NCBI RefSeq assembly: GCF_003050905.1
Contig: NZ_QAOT01000002.1
Source of the DNA: Cereibacter_A azotoformans
GTDB taxonomy: Bacteria > Pseudomonadota > Alphaproteobacteria > Rhodobacterales > Rhodobacteraceae
Strand: one strand, 5' to 3'
DNA length: 64,000 bases
Shown: piece after piece, positions 33,641-43,444 of the stretch
Layout: every line of letters starts with the position of its first letter
Position numbering within the stretch: the first letter of the stretch is position 1
Program-made: the position numbers and the translations under genes
The notes under the pieces: model-generated
Told to the model about the DNA's origin: nothing
Seen by the model: the letters and a program-made list of their open reading frames with translations, nothing else
The model's database searches: none

Positions 33641-35092
33641 TCAGCGGATCTCGCGCCAGCGCCGGCCGTCGCGGTGCATGAGCATCAGCGCATCCTCGGG
33701 GCCGGAGGTTCCCGGCTCGTAGCTCTTTGGCCGGTCGCCGCGGCGCTCCCAGGCGGCGATGATCGGATCGACCCAGGCCCAGGCGGCCTCGACCTCGTCG
33801 CCGCGCATGAAGAGGGTCTGGTTGCCGCGGATCACATCCATGATCAGCCGCTCGTAGGCGTCGGGGATGTCCTCGCCGTCGGGCCCGAGCGCCTCGGCAA
33901 AGGACATGTCGAGCGGAACCTGCGTGAGACGCATCCCCCCCGGCCCCGGCTCCTTGATCATCACCTTGAGATTGATGCCCTCGTCCGGCTGCAACCGGAT
34001 CACGAGGACGTTCTCGCGCCAGTCCTCGGCGTCGTCGAAGATCGAGTGCGGCGGTTCGCGGAAGGTGATGGCGATCTCGGAGGCGCGGCCGCGCAGCCGC
34101 TTGCCGGTGCGCAGGTAGAAGGGCGTGCCCTTCCAGCGCCAGTTGGAGATATGCACCTTCATGGCGATGTAGCTCTCGGTCCGGCTGCGGGGGTTGCCGG
34201 CATGGTCGAGATAGCCCTCCTGCCCGCCGCCGGCGAGATACTGGCCCCGCACGATGTCCTCGGGGGGCACCGGGTCGAGCGCACGGATCACCTTGAGCTT
34301 TTCGTCGCGGACCGCGTTCGGATCGAAATGATACGGAGGCTCCATCGCGATCAGGCAGAGGAGCTGCATCAGGTGGTTCTGCACCATGTCCCGCATGGCG
34401 CCCGAGGTGTCGTAATAGGCCCCTCGCCCGCCCACGCCCACGGTTTCGGCCACCGTGATCTGCACATGATCAATATATTGCGCCTTCCACAGCGGCTCGA
34501 ACAGGATGTTGGCGAAACGCACCGCCATCAGGTTCTGGACCGTCTCCTTGCCGAGATAGTGATCGATCCGGTAGATCTGCTCTTCGGCAAAATGCAGCGC
34601 CAGAACGCGGTTGAGCGCGCGGGCGGATTCGAGGTCGCGGCCGAAGGGCTTCTCGACGACGATGCGGCTCTGTGCGCCCGCGATGTCGTTCTCGTGCAGC
34701 CGTTCGGCCAGCGCGCCGAACAGGGAGGGCGCCACCGAGAAATAGAAGGCCCGCACGACGTCGGGGCGCATCATCTCCTTCAGCCGCGCCCAGCCCGAGG
34801 TGCCGGTCGCGTCGATGGCGACATAGTGGATCCGTTCAAGAAAGCCCTCGATCGCCTGGTCGTCCCGTCGGGCCGGCGCCACGAATTCCTCGAGCGCGGC
34901 GCGGACCTGCGCCCGGAACGCCTCATCCTCCATCTCCGAGCGCGCCGCGGCGATGATCCGGCTTTCGAGCGGCATCTGCCCGGCGAGGAAGCGCCGGTAG
35001 AGGCCGGGAAGGATCTTGCGCCGGGCGAGGTCGCCTGTGCCGCCAAAGATGACCAGATCGAAGATATCCACGGGAATAACTCTCGAAACCAT
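33641..35092 (-). CDS. zwf: glucose-6-phosphate 1-dehydrogenase
   Basis: First enzyme of the oxidative pentose phosphate/Entner-Doudoroff route; 483 residues. It has the nucleotide-binding GGTGDLARRKI, VVEKPFGRDLESA and the active-site signature RIDHYLGKE. First gene of zwf-pgl-pgi, which together turn glucose 6-phosphate into 6-phosphogluconate or fructose 6-phosphate. A perfect palindrome 17 bases before the ATG suggests LacI-family control. Confidence 0.96.
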   Translation of the reverse strand: MVSRVIPVDIFDLVIFGGTGDLARRKILPGLYRRFLAGQMPLESRIIAAARSEMEDEAFRAQVRAALEEFVAPARRDDQAIEGFLERIHYVAIDATGTSGWARLKEMMRPDVVRAFYFSVAPSLFGALAERLHENDIAGAQSRIVVEKPFGRDLESARALNRVLALHFAEEQIYRIDHYLGKETVQNLMAVRFANILFEPLWKAQYIDHVQITVAETVGVGGRGAYYDTSGAMRDMVQNHLMQLLCLIAMEPPYHFDPNAVRDEKLKVIRALDPVPPEDIVRGQYLAGGGQEGYLDHAGNPRSRTESYIAMKVHISNWRWKGTPFYLRTGKRLRGRASEIAITFREPPHSIFDDAEDWRENVLVIRLQPDEGINLKVMIKEPGPGGMRLTQVPLDMSFAEALGPDGEDIPDAYERLIMDVIRGNQTLFMRGDEVEAAWAWVDPIIAAWERRGDRPKSYEPGTSGPEDALMLMHRDGRRWREIR

Positions 35093-35109
35093 CGACCGCC
35101 CTGCTGTCT

Positions 35110-35121
35110 GTTAGCGCTAAC
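35110..35121. promoter_or_regulatory. LacI-family-type operator upstream of zwf
   Basis: GTTAGCGCTAAC is a perfect 12-base palindrome with the central AGCGCT typical of LacI/GalR-family operators. It lies 17 bases upstream of the zwf start, within the 78-base gap after treY. It would give zwf-pgl-pgi sugar-responsive control independent of the glycogen/trehalose operon. Confidence 0.6.
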
Positions 35122-35170
35122 GGCGTTCTAGCCACTGCCAAGGTCCATGTCCAGCGCGTCGCCCGTCCGG

Positions 35171-37792
35171 TCACTCGGCGCCGTCCACGAGAACCGCCAC
35201 GGGAAGCCGGCCGAGGTTCAGCTCGCCCGACAGGGTCTCACCCGATACCAGATCGCGCCAGCGGCCTGCTGGCAAGACGGCTTTTGCATCGGCCCCCTGC
35301 GCACGGTTCAGCCGGCAGGCCACCAGCATCCGGCGGCCCTCCGCCTCGCGCAGGAAGGCGCAGATTCCTTCCGGCATCTCCAGCGGTTCGTAGCTGCCGC
35401 GGGCCAAGAGCGCGGGCGCCTCGGCGCGCAGCCGCAGGAGCCGCGCGGTCAGCGCCATCTTCAACGCCCCGCCCTCCGACGGGGCCTCGGCTGGCGGCTT
35501 GTCCACCAGTTCGGCCAGCAGCCGTTCACGAAGCGCGAAATCCACAGGCCGGCGGTTGTCGGGATCGACCAGACTCTGCTCCCAGAGTTCGGCGCCCTGA
35601 TAGATGTCCGGCATCCCCGGAACCGTCAGCTTCAGCACGGTCTGGGCGAGGATGTTGGCCTCGGCCTCGGGCCGGATCCGCGCGTGAAACTCCAGGAACG
35701 AGCGCAGGAAGGCGCTGTCGGGCGCGCCCAGCGCGCGGCCGATGAAGGCGCAGAAGGCCGCTTCATACTCCTCGTTGCCAAAGACCCAGCGGCTGTTGAC
35801 CGCCGCCTCGCGGATCGACTTGAGCATCCCCGCCTCGACCCGCTCGCGCAGGGCGGCCAGATCCTCGGCCGGCGGCGGCCCGGTCCAGTCCATCGGCCAG
35901 ACCCCCAGAAGAAGCTGGTAGAAGAAATATTCCTCGTTGCGGTCCACGGGCGCGTCTTCGGAGGCCAGAAGGCCGTGCCATTCATCGACCTTCCTTGCCC
36001 ATTCCCCGACATGACCGCTGATGGCGGCGATCCGCATCCGCGCATCCTCACCGCGTTTGGTGTCGTGCGTCGAGGTGGTGAGCATCGCGCCCGGTTCACG
36101 CTCCAGCCGGTCGCGGTTGGCGCGGTGAAAGGTCTCGAGGCTCACGCCGAAATGGCCGGGCTCGCTGCCGACCTCGTTGAGCGCGATGAAGCGCGCGTAG
36201 CGGTAGAGCGCCCGGTCCTCGAGCCCCTTGGCCATCACCGGCCCCGTGAACTGCTGAAGGCGCAGGACGAGGGCCAGGATCTCGTCGCGCTTGTCGGGCT
36301 GTTCCCCCGCCAGTTCGAGCGTCATCACATCGGCGATGAAGTCGTAGATGCCCGGATCGACCTCGGGCGCGCGCGCCCGCGCCCGTTCCACGGCCCCCTC
36401 GATGCGGGCCCGGTCGGGCGGCGAGAGGCCGTCGCGGTCGGCATAGGTGCGATAGACGTCGAGCGCGGCCACCACCTGCGACAGGCCCGACCGCACCGCC
36501 GCCCGGCCGAAGTCGCGCCGCCTCGGATCGTCGGCCACCAGCGCCAGAAGCCGGTCCGACAGGCTCTCGAGTTCCGCCGCCATCGGCTGGGCCATGATCT
36601 CGAGCTTGGCCTGATGGACCAGATCCTCGGGCGCGGCCGTCTGGCCGGTGAAGTCGGCGTGAACCTGTGTGAGCGCCTCGCATCCCGCAGGATCGGCCAG
36701 CAGCCCGACGGCCAGATTGGCAAACTCGTAGCCCGTGGTCCCGTCCGCCTGCCAGCTTTCGGGCAGGATCTCGTCCGGGGCGAGGATCTTCTCGACATAG
36801 AGCGGGAACGGCCGGTCGAGCGAGCCGCGCAGGCGCAGGCAATAGCCCTTGGGATCGACCAGCCCGTCGATATGGTCGATGCGGATGCCCTCGACGACAC
36901 CTTCCTCCATCAGCCGCAGGATCAGCCGGTGCACACCCGCGAAGACCTCGGCCTTCTCGACCCGCACGCCGGCCAGATCGCTCATGGTGAAGAAGCGCCG
37001 GTAGTTGATCGCGTCGCTGTCCATCGAGAACTTGGCCGCGCGCCAGTTCTGCGCCTCGGCCAGCCGGTCGAGCGCGGCCCAGCTTTCGAGATCGCCGGGC
37101 GTGCCACGGAAGGCGGCCAGGGCGGGCGTCGGGTCGGTCTTGCGCAGGCGCCGGCGCAGGTCGGCCCAGACGGGATCGGCAGGCCCGGCCTCGCCCGCCG
37201 CCTCGAAGTCAGCGGCCAGTTCCTCGTAGCCGGGCGCCGCGCGCAGGATCATCGCGTAGGTCTGCGGGCAGATCGGCAGCTTGTGCGTGTCGTGGGCCCA
37301 GACCGCAAAGGCACCGCGGTCGGCGTCGTAGCGCAGCTCCAGCTCGCCCCGCGCCAGCACCTCGCCATACTGGTCGCCAAGGAACGGCATCAGCACCTTG
37401 CCGGCAAGGCCCGGCGTCGGGCTCTCCCAGTCGATGTCGAACCAGCCCGCGACCGGGCTCTGCTGTCCCCATTCCAGCACCGAGAGCCAGAAGACATTGT
37501 CCGCGCCCCCTACCCCCATGTGGTTCGGCACGAAATCGACGATCACCCCCATCCCGTGCTCACGGAAGGTCGCGGCCATGGCGCGGAACTCGTCCTCGCC
37601 GCCCAGCTCGGGGCTGATGAGGCTGTAATGCACCCCGTCATAGCCGTGGGTCGAGCCTTCACGCGCGGCAAGGATGGGCGAGGCGTAGAGGTGGCTGATC
37701 CCCAGCCGGGAGAGGTAGGGCGCAAGCCGCGCCGCATCCGCAAACCGGAAGTCGGAGGTGAACTGGATGCGGTAGGTCGCGCGGACGCTCAT
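35171..37792 (-). CDS. treY: maltooligosyltrehalose synthase
   Basis: Converts the reducing-end maltose unit of a maltodextrin into a trehalosyl group; 873 residues, GH13_26. Seen: the N-terminal block ATYRIQFTSDFRFADA, DFVPNHMGVGG, the catalytic aspartate region GIRIDHIDGLVDP, and PESWQADGTTGYEF typical of TreY. Last gene of the seven-gene operon; its ATG overlaps the malQ stop by four bases. Works with TreZ, encoded two genes upstream. Confidence 0.94.
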   Translation of the reverse strand: MSVRATYRIQFTSDFRFADAARLAPYLSRLGISHLYASPILAAREGSTHGYDGVHYSLISPELGGEDEFRAMAATFREHGMGVIVDFVPNHMGVGGADNVFWLSVLEWGQQSPVAGWFDIDWESPTPGLAGKVLMPFLGDQYGEVLARGELELRYDADRGAFAVWAHDTHKLPICPQTYAMILRAAPGYEELAADFEAAGEAGPADPVWADLRRRLRKTDPTPALAAFRGTPGDLESWAALDRLAEAQNWRAAKFSMDSDAINYRRFFTMSDLAGVRVEKAEVFAGVHRLILRLMEEGVVEGIRIDHIDGLVDPKGYCLRLRGSLDRPFPLYVEKILAPDEILPESWQADGTTGYEFANLAVGLLADPAGCEALTQVHADFTGQTAAPEDLVHQAKLEIMAQPMAAELESLSDRLLALVADDPRRRDFGRAAVRSGLSQVVAALDVYRTYADRDGLSPPDRARIEGAVERARARAPEVDPGIYDFIADVMTLELAGEQPDKRDEILALVLRLQQFTGPVMAKGLEDRALYRYARFIALNEVGSEPGHFGVSLETFHRANRDRLEREPGAMLTTSTHDTKRGEDARMRIAAISGHVGEWARKVDEWHGLLASEDAPVDRNEEYFFYQLLLGVWPMDWTGPPPAEDLAALRERVEAGMLKSIREAAVNSRWVFGNEEYEAAFCAFIGRALGAPDSAFLRSFLEFHARIRPEAEANILAQTVLKLTVPGMPDIYQGAELWEQSLVDPDNRRPVDFALRERLLAELVDKPPAEAPSEGGALKMALTARLLRLRAEAPALLARGSYEPLEMPEGICAFLREAEGRRMLVACRLNRAQGADAKAVLPAGRWRDLVSGETLSGELNLGRLPVAVLVDGAE

Positions 37793-39606
37793 GGGGACTC
37801 CCTGGGTCGCTCGGCGGCGACGGCCCCGGCGATGCCGCGGAAGAGCGCGGTGTCGGCGAGAGCTTCCAGCGGCACGCCGAGCCTGCGCCGCCAGTTGGGA
37901 TGTTCGTCCACGGTCGAGGGCACGTTCACCGGCGCGACCTCGCCCGCCATGTCCTCGATCCGCACCGCGAGGAGACGCGAGGGCGTGCGCGCGAGGTGAC
38001 GGTGCACCGCCACCAACAGCGCCTCGGGCGGATCCTCTGGACCGATCCGGTCAATCTCGTCCCAGCCCATCAGGCCCGCCCGCGCCAGATCCTCGAGCAG
38101 CTGGCGCCGCTCGGTCCAGCGGAACTCGCCCTGCTGGCGCGCGGCCTCTTCCGAGATCAGGTGGAACTCGCGCCGGATCGCCACGTCGTCGCCCCGCCAC
38201 CAGCCGCGGAAGGTGGGCAGATCGTGGGTCGAGAGGCAGACCAGCGCCTCGCGCGGATAATGCTCGGGGGCGATGTAGCCGTGGTCGTGCCGCTCGAAGA
38301 GCAGGATGCGGTAGGAGAGGATGTTCATCCGCGCCATCAACTCGCGGAACCCGTCGGGCACGTTGCCCAGATCCTCGCCGATCACGATCGTGCGGTTGCG
38401 GCGCGAGGCCTCGGCCAGCACGCGCAGCATGTCCTCGATCGGGTAGCGGACATAGGTGCCCTGCGGCGCGCCCATTCCGTCCGGGATGAGGAAAAGCTGC
38501 CAGACCCCCATCGCATGGTCGATCCGCAGCGCGCCCGCCCGCCGCGTCGCATCCTGCATCAGCGCCCCGAACGGGGCCGCATGAAGATCGGCGAGCTTGA
38601 CGGGCGAGAGCGGTGCAAGGCCCCAGTCCTGTCCCTGTGCGTTGAACCAGTCGGGCGAGGCGCCGATGCGCAGGCCCGACACGGCAAGGCTCGGGTCCGA
38701 CCAGGTGCTCGATCCGTCGGGCACCTCGCCTACGGCGAAGTCGAGATAGAGCCCGATCTTCATGCCCGCCGCGCGGCAGGCGTCGCGCGCCTCTCCAAGC
38801 TGCCGGTCGGCGATCCACTGCAGCCAGTAATGAAAGCCGATGTCCTCGGCATGGGCCTCGGCGAACTCGGCCACCGCGGGGCTCTTGGCATCCTGCAGCT
38901 CCACCGGCCAGCCGCGCCAGCCTGCGCCGTGTTCGTCCGCCACCATCTTCGCCGAGATCGCCTCGAACAGCGCGTGCCGCCGCAGAAGCTCGCCCCCTTC
39001 GGTGCAGAAGCGCATGAAGCCCACCGGATCGTCCGGCCCTTCCATCCACAGGCGCCACAGCGCGCCGAGCTTGGCCGCAGCCACCGCCGGATAGTCCACC
39101 AGATCGGGCGCGCGCAGCCGATCGAGCCCCTCGGGCGCAAGCTCGTCCCGGTAGCCCGGCACGCGGTCCACCGCGATGTAGAGCGGGTTCAGGAAACGCC
39201 GGTTCGAGGGCGAGAAGGGACTTGTGTGGGCGGGATTGGCCAGAAAGAGCGCGTGCAGCGGGTTCAGCCCGATGAAGTCCGCCCCCGCGGCGCCCGCGAT
39301 CCGCGCCAGCGCGCAGAGATCGGCAAAGTCGCCGATCCCCCAGTTGCGCCCGGAGCGCAGCTGGTAGAGCTGTGCCGCGATCCCCCAGAGCCGCATCTCG
39401 CCCTCGGGCAAGAAGCACGGCTCGCCCTCCGGCGCGCGCATCACGGGCGGGGCGCGGTCGGGCGGCGGACCTTCCGGCGGGATGCCGAAGGCGTCCAGCA
39501 GCGCGCGCAGGGTCTCGACCGGCGGGCGGACGAACTCTCCCCCGAGCGCGTGGTAGCTGGGCTGGATGGCGAACTCTGCCGCCCTTTCTTCGATGGTATT
39601 GCTCAT
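37789..39606 (-). CDS. malQ: 4-alpha-glucanotransferase (amylomaltase)
   Basis: Transfers alpha-1,4-glucan segments between maltodextrins; 605 residues, GH77. Motifs: RSGRNWGIGDFADL, SPFSPSNRRFLNPLYIAVD, catalytic aspartate in LRIDHAMGVWQLF, acid/base in VIGEDLGNVP and LSTHDLPTFRGWW. It is flanked by 4-base overlaps with treZ and treY, so it may rebuild chains long enough for TreY from short products. Confidence 0.94.
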   Translation of the reverse strand: MSNTIEERAAEFAIQPSYHALGGEFVRPPVETLRALLDAFGIPPEGPPPDRAPPVMRAPEGEPCFLPEGEMRLWGIAAQLYQLRSGRNWGIGDFADLCALARIAGAAGADFIGLNPLHALFLANPAHTSPFSPSNRRFLNPLYIAVDRVPGYRDELAPEGLDRLRAPDLVDYPAVAAAKLGALWRLWMEGPDDPVGFMRFCTEGGELLRRHALFEAISAKMVADEHGAGWRGWPVELQDAKSPAVAEFAEAHAEDIGFHYWLQWIADRQLGEARDACRAAGMKIGLYLDFAVGEVPDGSSTWSDPSLAVSGLRIGASPDWFNAQGQDWGLAPLSPVKLADLHAAPFGALMQDATRRAGALRIDHAMGVWQLFLIPDGMGAPQGTYVRYPIEDMLRVLAEASRRNRTIVIGEDLGNVPDGFRELMARMNILSYRILLFERHDHGYIAPEHYPREALVCLSTHDLPTFRGWWRGDDVAIRREFHLISEEAARQQGEFRWTERRQLLEDLARAGLMGWDEIDRIGPEDPPEALLVAVHRHLARTPSRLLAVRIEDMAGEVAPVNVPSTVDEHPNWRRRLGVPLEALADTALFRGIAGAVAAERPRESP

Positions 39607-41381
39607 GCAAGCTCCTCGAGCGTGACCAGCACCGAACAGGCCGGCAGCGGAGCGCCGGGCGCGGCGCCGGGTGAGGCATGGATCACACGCCCCTCCGCGT
39701 GGGGCAAGTCCTGCGGCCGGTCGTCGAGGTTGGCACGCAGCCGCAGCACCGCCCCCTCGAGCCGCCAGTCCACCGCCACCAGATCGTCCGAGACGGCGAC
39801 CACGCGACCCCCGTTCCCCGGCGCGCGCTCCAGGCGCGGGGCGATCTCGCGTGCGCGGGTGGCCAGCAGAGCGCGGACGAACTCCATCCAGGACCGGCCG
39901 CGCGCGGTCTTGCGGTGCCCCCAGTCGAGCCTGGAGGAGAGGAAGGTGCCTTCGGCGTTGGGGTCGGGCACGGTCCTGTCGAGGTCGAGCCCCTGGAAGG
40001 CCGAGAAATGCTCGAACTCCTTGCGCCGCCCGTTGCGCACCGCATCGCCCAACTCGCCGGTGAAGTCGGTGAAGAAGGTGAAGGGGCGCGTCTCGCCCCA
40101 TTCCTCGCCCATGAACAGGAGCGGCACATGCGGCGACAGCAGCAGGATCGCCATCATGGCGCGCAGCCGTGCCTCGGGTGCCAGCGTCGTCAGCCGCTCG
40201 CCGAAGGCGCGGTTGCCGACCTGGTCGTGGTTCTGGAGGAAATCGACGAAGGCCAGCGGCGGCAGATGGCCCGAAGGCATCCCGCGCGGCGCGCCTTCAT
40301 GCTCGGACTGCTCGCCCTGATAGACGAAGCCCTCGGCCAGCGCGCGGGCGTATTTCCGCCAGTGATCCTTCACGAAGTCGCGGTAATAGCCTTCAGTCTC
40401 GCCCGTCAGCAGAACATGCGCTACATTGTGCAGGTCGTCGTTCCATTCGGCGGTATGCAGCACCACCTCGCCCTGCGGGCCCCGTTCATGGAGGCGGGTG
40501 ATGTTGCGGTTGTCCTCGGTCGTGAGATGGATGGGCCGGTCCGGGATCGCCTGCCGGATGGTGCGGGCCAGATCCACCAGCACCTCGGGATCGGATTCGG
40601 GGTCGCGGATGTGGTCGGCCGCGTCGATCCTGAGCCCGTCGAAGCGGAACTCGGTCAGCCAGTAGAGCGCGTTCTCGATGAAGAAGCTCCGCACGGCCGG
40701 AAGGTGATAGGCGATGGCGCTGCCCCAGGGGGTGTGCCGCTCGGGGTCGAAGAACTCGGCCGCATAGGCGCCGAGGTAATTCCCTTCGGGCCCGAAGTGG
40801 TTGTAGACCACATCGAGGACCACGCTCATGCCCAGCCCGTGCGCGGCATCGACCAGCGCCTTCAGATCCTCGGACGTCCCGTAGGCGGGATGCGGCGCAT
40901 AGAGCAGGACGCCGTCATAGCCCCAGCCCCGGTTGCCGGCGAACTGCGCCACCGGCATCAGCTCGATCATGGTGATCCCGATCTCGGCCAGATGCGGCAG
41001 GCGTTCAATGGCCGCGCGGAAGGTGCCCTCCGGGGTGAAGGTGCCGATGTGCAGCTCCATCACGACGGTCTCGGCCCAGGGGCGGCCCGTCCAGTCGGTC
41101 TTCCAGTCGTAGCTGTCCGCGACCAGCCGCGAGAGGCCATGGACATCGCCCGCCTGCGCCCGCGCCGCGGGATCGGGCACCACCTGCCCGCTGGCGAGCA
41201 CGAAGCCATAGTCCATGCCCGCCTGCGCCGGAAGCCGGACCTCGAACCAGCCACCCTCCTGCCGCTCCATCGGATGATCCTGCCCGTCCAGCCGCAGCCC
41301 GAGCCGCTCTTCGGACGGAGCCCACAGGCGGAAGCGGACGGTGCCATCCTCGTGCAGTGGTCCCCAGGTCCAATCGCTCAT
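39603..41381 (-). CDS. treZ: maltooligosyltrehalose trehalohydrolase
   Basis: Releases trehalose from maltooligosyltrehalose; 592 residues, GH13_10. An N-terminal CBM48-like domain (VRFRLWAPSEERLGLRLDG) is followed by the barrel with MELHIGTFTPEGTF, DVVYNHFGPEGNYL, nucleophile region FDGLRIDAADHI, acid/base in LTTEDNRN and FLQNHDQVGNRAFGER. It is separated from treY by malQ, an unusual interleaving. Confidence 0.94.
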   Translation of the reverse strand: MSDWTWGPLHEDGTVRFRLWAPSEERLGLRLDGQDHPMERQEGGWFEVRLPAQAGMDYGFVLASGQVVPDPAARAQAGDVHGLSRLVADSYDWKTDWTGRPWAETVVMELHIGTFTPEGTFRAAIERLPHLAEIGITMIELMPVAQFAGNRGWGYDGVLLYAPHPAYGTSEDLKALVDAAHGLGMSVVLDVVYNHFGPEGNYLGAYAAEFFDPERHTPWGSAIAYHLPAVRSFFIENALYWLTEFRFDGLRIDAADHIRDPESDPEVLVDLARTIRQAIPDRPIHLTTEDNRNITRLHERGPQGEVVLHTAEWNDDLHNVAHVLLTGETEGYYRDFVKDHWRKYARALAEGFVYQGEQSEHEGAPRGMPSGHLPPLAFVDFLQNHDQVGNRAFGERLTTLAPEARLRAMMAILLLSPHVPLLFMGEEWGETRPFTFFTDFTGELGDAVRNGRRKEFEHFSAFQGLDLDRTVPDPNAEGTFLSSRLDWGHRKTARGRSWMEFVRALLATRAREIAPRLERAPGNGGRVVAVSDDLVAVDWRLEGAVLRLRANLDDRPQDLPHAEGRVIHASPGAAPGAPLPACSVLVTLEELA

Positions 41382-43444
41382 TCATGCTCCTCCAGCACCA
41401 TCAGTCCCCGCGGCGGCACGGCAAAGCCCGCCGACCGGATGGGCACCGGCCGCTCGGGCACCCGTCCGGTCGCCGTATCCACGATCATCCGCCACCAGCC
41501 GCCGCAGTGCGGCAGCGTGAACGGCACCTCTTCGTAGTGGCTGTTGAAAAGCGCGAGCACCGCCGGCTTGTTCCGGATCAACAGGCCCAAGGTGCGCGCG
41601 GCCGGGTTGTGCCAGTCCTCGGGCATCATCTCCTCGCCGTCGGGGCGCAACCAGCAGACCTCGACCGGCTGCTGCCCCACGGCCGCCTTGTGCAGGAAGG
41701 ACGGGTGCCGGAAGAACGGCCGGCCCTTCCGCAGCGCGATCAGCCGCCGGGTGAAGTCGAGAAAGGCCACATCCCGCGCCGACAGGTCGTCGAGCTTCAG
41801 CCAGTTCATCCCGTTGTCCTGGCAATAGGCGTTGTTGTTGCCGCCCTGGCTGCGGCCCACCTCGTCGCCCATCAGGATCATCGGCGTGCCCTGCGAGATC
41901 AGGAGCGTGCCCATCATCGCCCGGCGCATCCGGTCGCGAAGATCGAGCACCTCCTCGTCCTCGGAGGGCCCCTCCTCGCCGCAGTTCCAGCTGCGATTGT
42001 CGGAATGGCCGTCGCGGTTCTCCTCCTGGTTCGCCGCATTGTGCTTGTCGTTGTAGGAGACCGTGTCGGACAGGGTGAAGCCGTCATGCGCGGTCACGAA
42101 ATTGATGCTGGCCCAGGGCCGCCTGCCCCGCCGGTCGAAGAGGCCCGCCGTGCCCAGCAGATGCGAGGCCAGCCCCGGCAACTCGCCCTCGTCGCCCTTC
42201 CAGTAGGAGCGCACGGTGTCGCGGTACTGGTCGTTCCACTCGGCCCAGCCCGGGGGGAAATTGCCAAGCTGGTAGCCGACATGACCCGTGTCCCACGGCT
42301 CGGCGATCAGCTTGACCCGGCCCAGCACCGGGTCCTGCCGCACGGCATCGAGAAAGACCGCGTTCGCGTTGAACCCCTGACGGTCGCGCCCGAGCGAGGT
42401 CGCCAGATCGAAGCGGAAGCCATCGACGTGGCAGGCCTCAACCCAGTAGCGCAAGCTGTCCATCACCATCTGCAGCACCCGCTGGTGCCCGAGGTTCACC
42501 GTGTTCCCGCAGCCGGTCGTGTCGTAGTAATAGCGGGGATCGTCGCCAAGCATGTAGTAGCTGGCGTTGTCGATGCCCTTGAAGGAGAGCGTGGGGCCCA
42601 GATGGTTGCCCTCGGCCGTGTGGTTGTAGACCACGTCGAGGATCACCTCGATCCCGGCCTCGTGCAGCCGGCGCACCATCAGCTTGAATTCATGCACGCC
42701 GCCGCCGGGCGAGATGTAGCGGGTGGCGGGAGCGAAGAAGCCGATCGTGTTGTAGCCCCAGTAGTTCGTGAGCCCCTTCTCGATCAGGTAGCGGTCATCG
42801 AAGAAGGCCTGTGTGGGCATCAGCTCGACCGCCGTCACCCCGAGCGTCACCAGATGGTCGATGGCGCGCGGATCGGCGAGCGCGGCAAAGCTGCCGCGCA
42901 CCCGGTCCGGGATCTCGGGGTTGAGCGCCGTCATCCCCTTCACATGCGCCTCGTAGATGATCGTCTCGGCCCAAGGGGTCCGCGGGGGATAGTCCGGCCC
43001 CCAGGTCACCGCGGGATCGACCACCACGCATTTCGGCATCACGAAGGCCGAGTCCCGCCGGTCGAACGACAGGTCGGCGCGGGCATTGCCCATCCGGTAG
43101 CCGAAGACCGCGTCATGCCAGACGATCTCGCCCTGCAGCATCAGCGCATAGGGGTCGATCAGCAGCTTGTTGGGGTTGAAGCGCAGGCCGTTGTGCGGCT
43201 CGTAGGGGCCATGCACGCGGTAGCCGTAAAGCTGCCCCGGCCGCACCTCGGGCAGGTAGCCGTGCCAGACCTCGTGCGTATATTCCGGCAGGGCCACGCG
43301 GGCGATCTCGCGGCGCCCGCGCGCGTCGAAGAGGCAAAGCTCGACCTTGCTCGCATTGGCCGAGAAGATCGCGAAATTGGTGCCCGATCCGTCCCAGGTG
43401 GCCCCGAGCGGGAACGGACTGCCCTCGCGGAGCGCAAAGCTCAT
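41378..43444 (-). CDS. glgX: glycogen debranching enzyme
   Basis: Isoamylase-type enzyme that removes alpha-1,6 branches from limit glycogen; 688 residues, GH13_11. N-terminal domain GATWDGSGTNFAIFSANA; barrel motifs DVVYNHTAEGN, VDGFRFDLATSLGRD (nucleophile), KLIAEPWDTG (acid/base) and VTAHDGFTLSD. The start MSFALREGSPFPLGATW is the usual family N-terminus; an open extension upstream lies in glgB and is rejected. Confidence 0.95.
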   Translation of the reverse strand: MSFALREGSPFPLGATWDGSGTNFAIFSANASKVELCLFDARGRREIARVALPEYTHEVWHGYLPEVRPGQLYGYRVHGPYEPHNGLRFNPNKLLIDPYALMLQGEIVWHDAVFGYRMGNARADLSFDRRDSAFVMPKCVVVDPAVTWGPDYPPRTPWAETIIYEAHVKGMTALNPEIPDRVRGSFAALADPRAIDHLVTLGVTAVELMPTQAFFDDRYLIEKGLTNYWGYNTIGFFAPATRYISPGGGVHEFKLMVRRLHEAGIEVILDVVYNHTAEGNHLGPTLSFKGIDNASYYMLGDDPRYYYDTTGCGNTVNLGHQRVLQMVMDSLRYWVEACHVDGFRFDLATSLGRDRQGFNANAVFLDAVRQDPVLGRVKLIAEPWDTGHVGYQLGNFPPGWAEWNDQYRDTVRSYWKGDEGELPGLASHLLGTAGLFDRRGRRPWASINFVTAHDGFTLSDTVSYNDKHNAANQEENRDGHSDNRSWNCGEEGPSEDEEVLDLRDRMRRAMMGTLLISQGTPMILMGDEVGRSQGGNNNAYCQDNGMNWLKLDDLSARDVAFLDFTRRLIALRKGRPFFRHPSFLHKAAVGQQPVEVCWLRPDGEEMMPEDWHNPAARTLGLLIRNKPAVLALFNSHYEEVPFTLPHCGGWWRMIVDTATGRVPERPVPIRSAGFAVPPRGLMVLEEHE

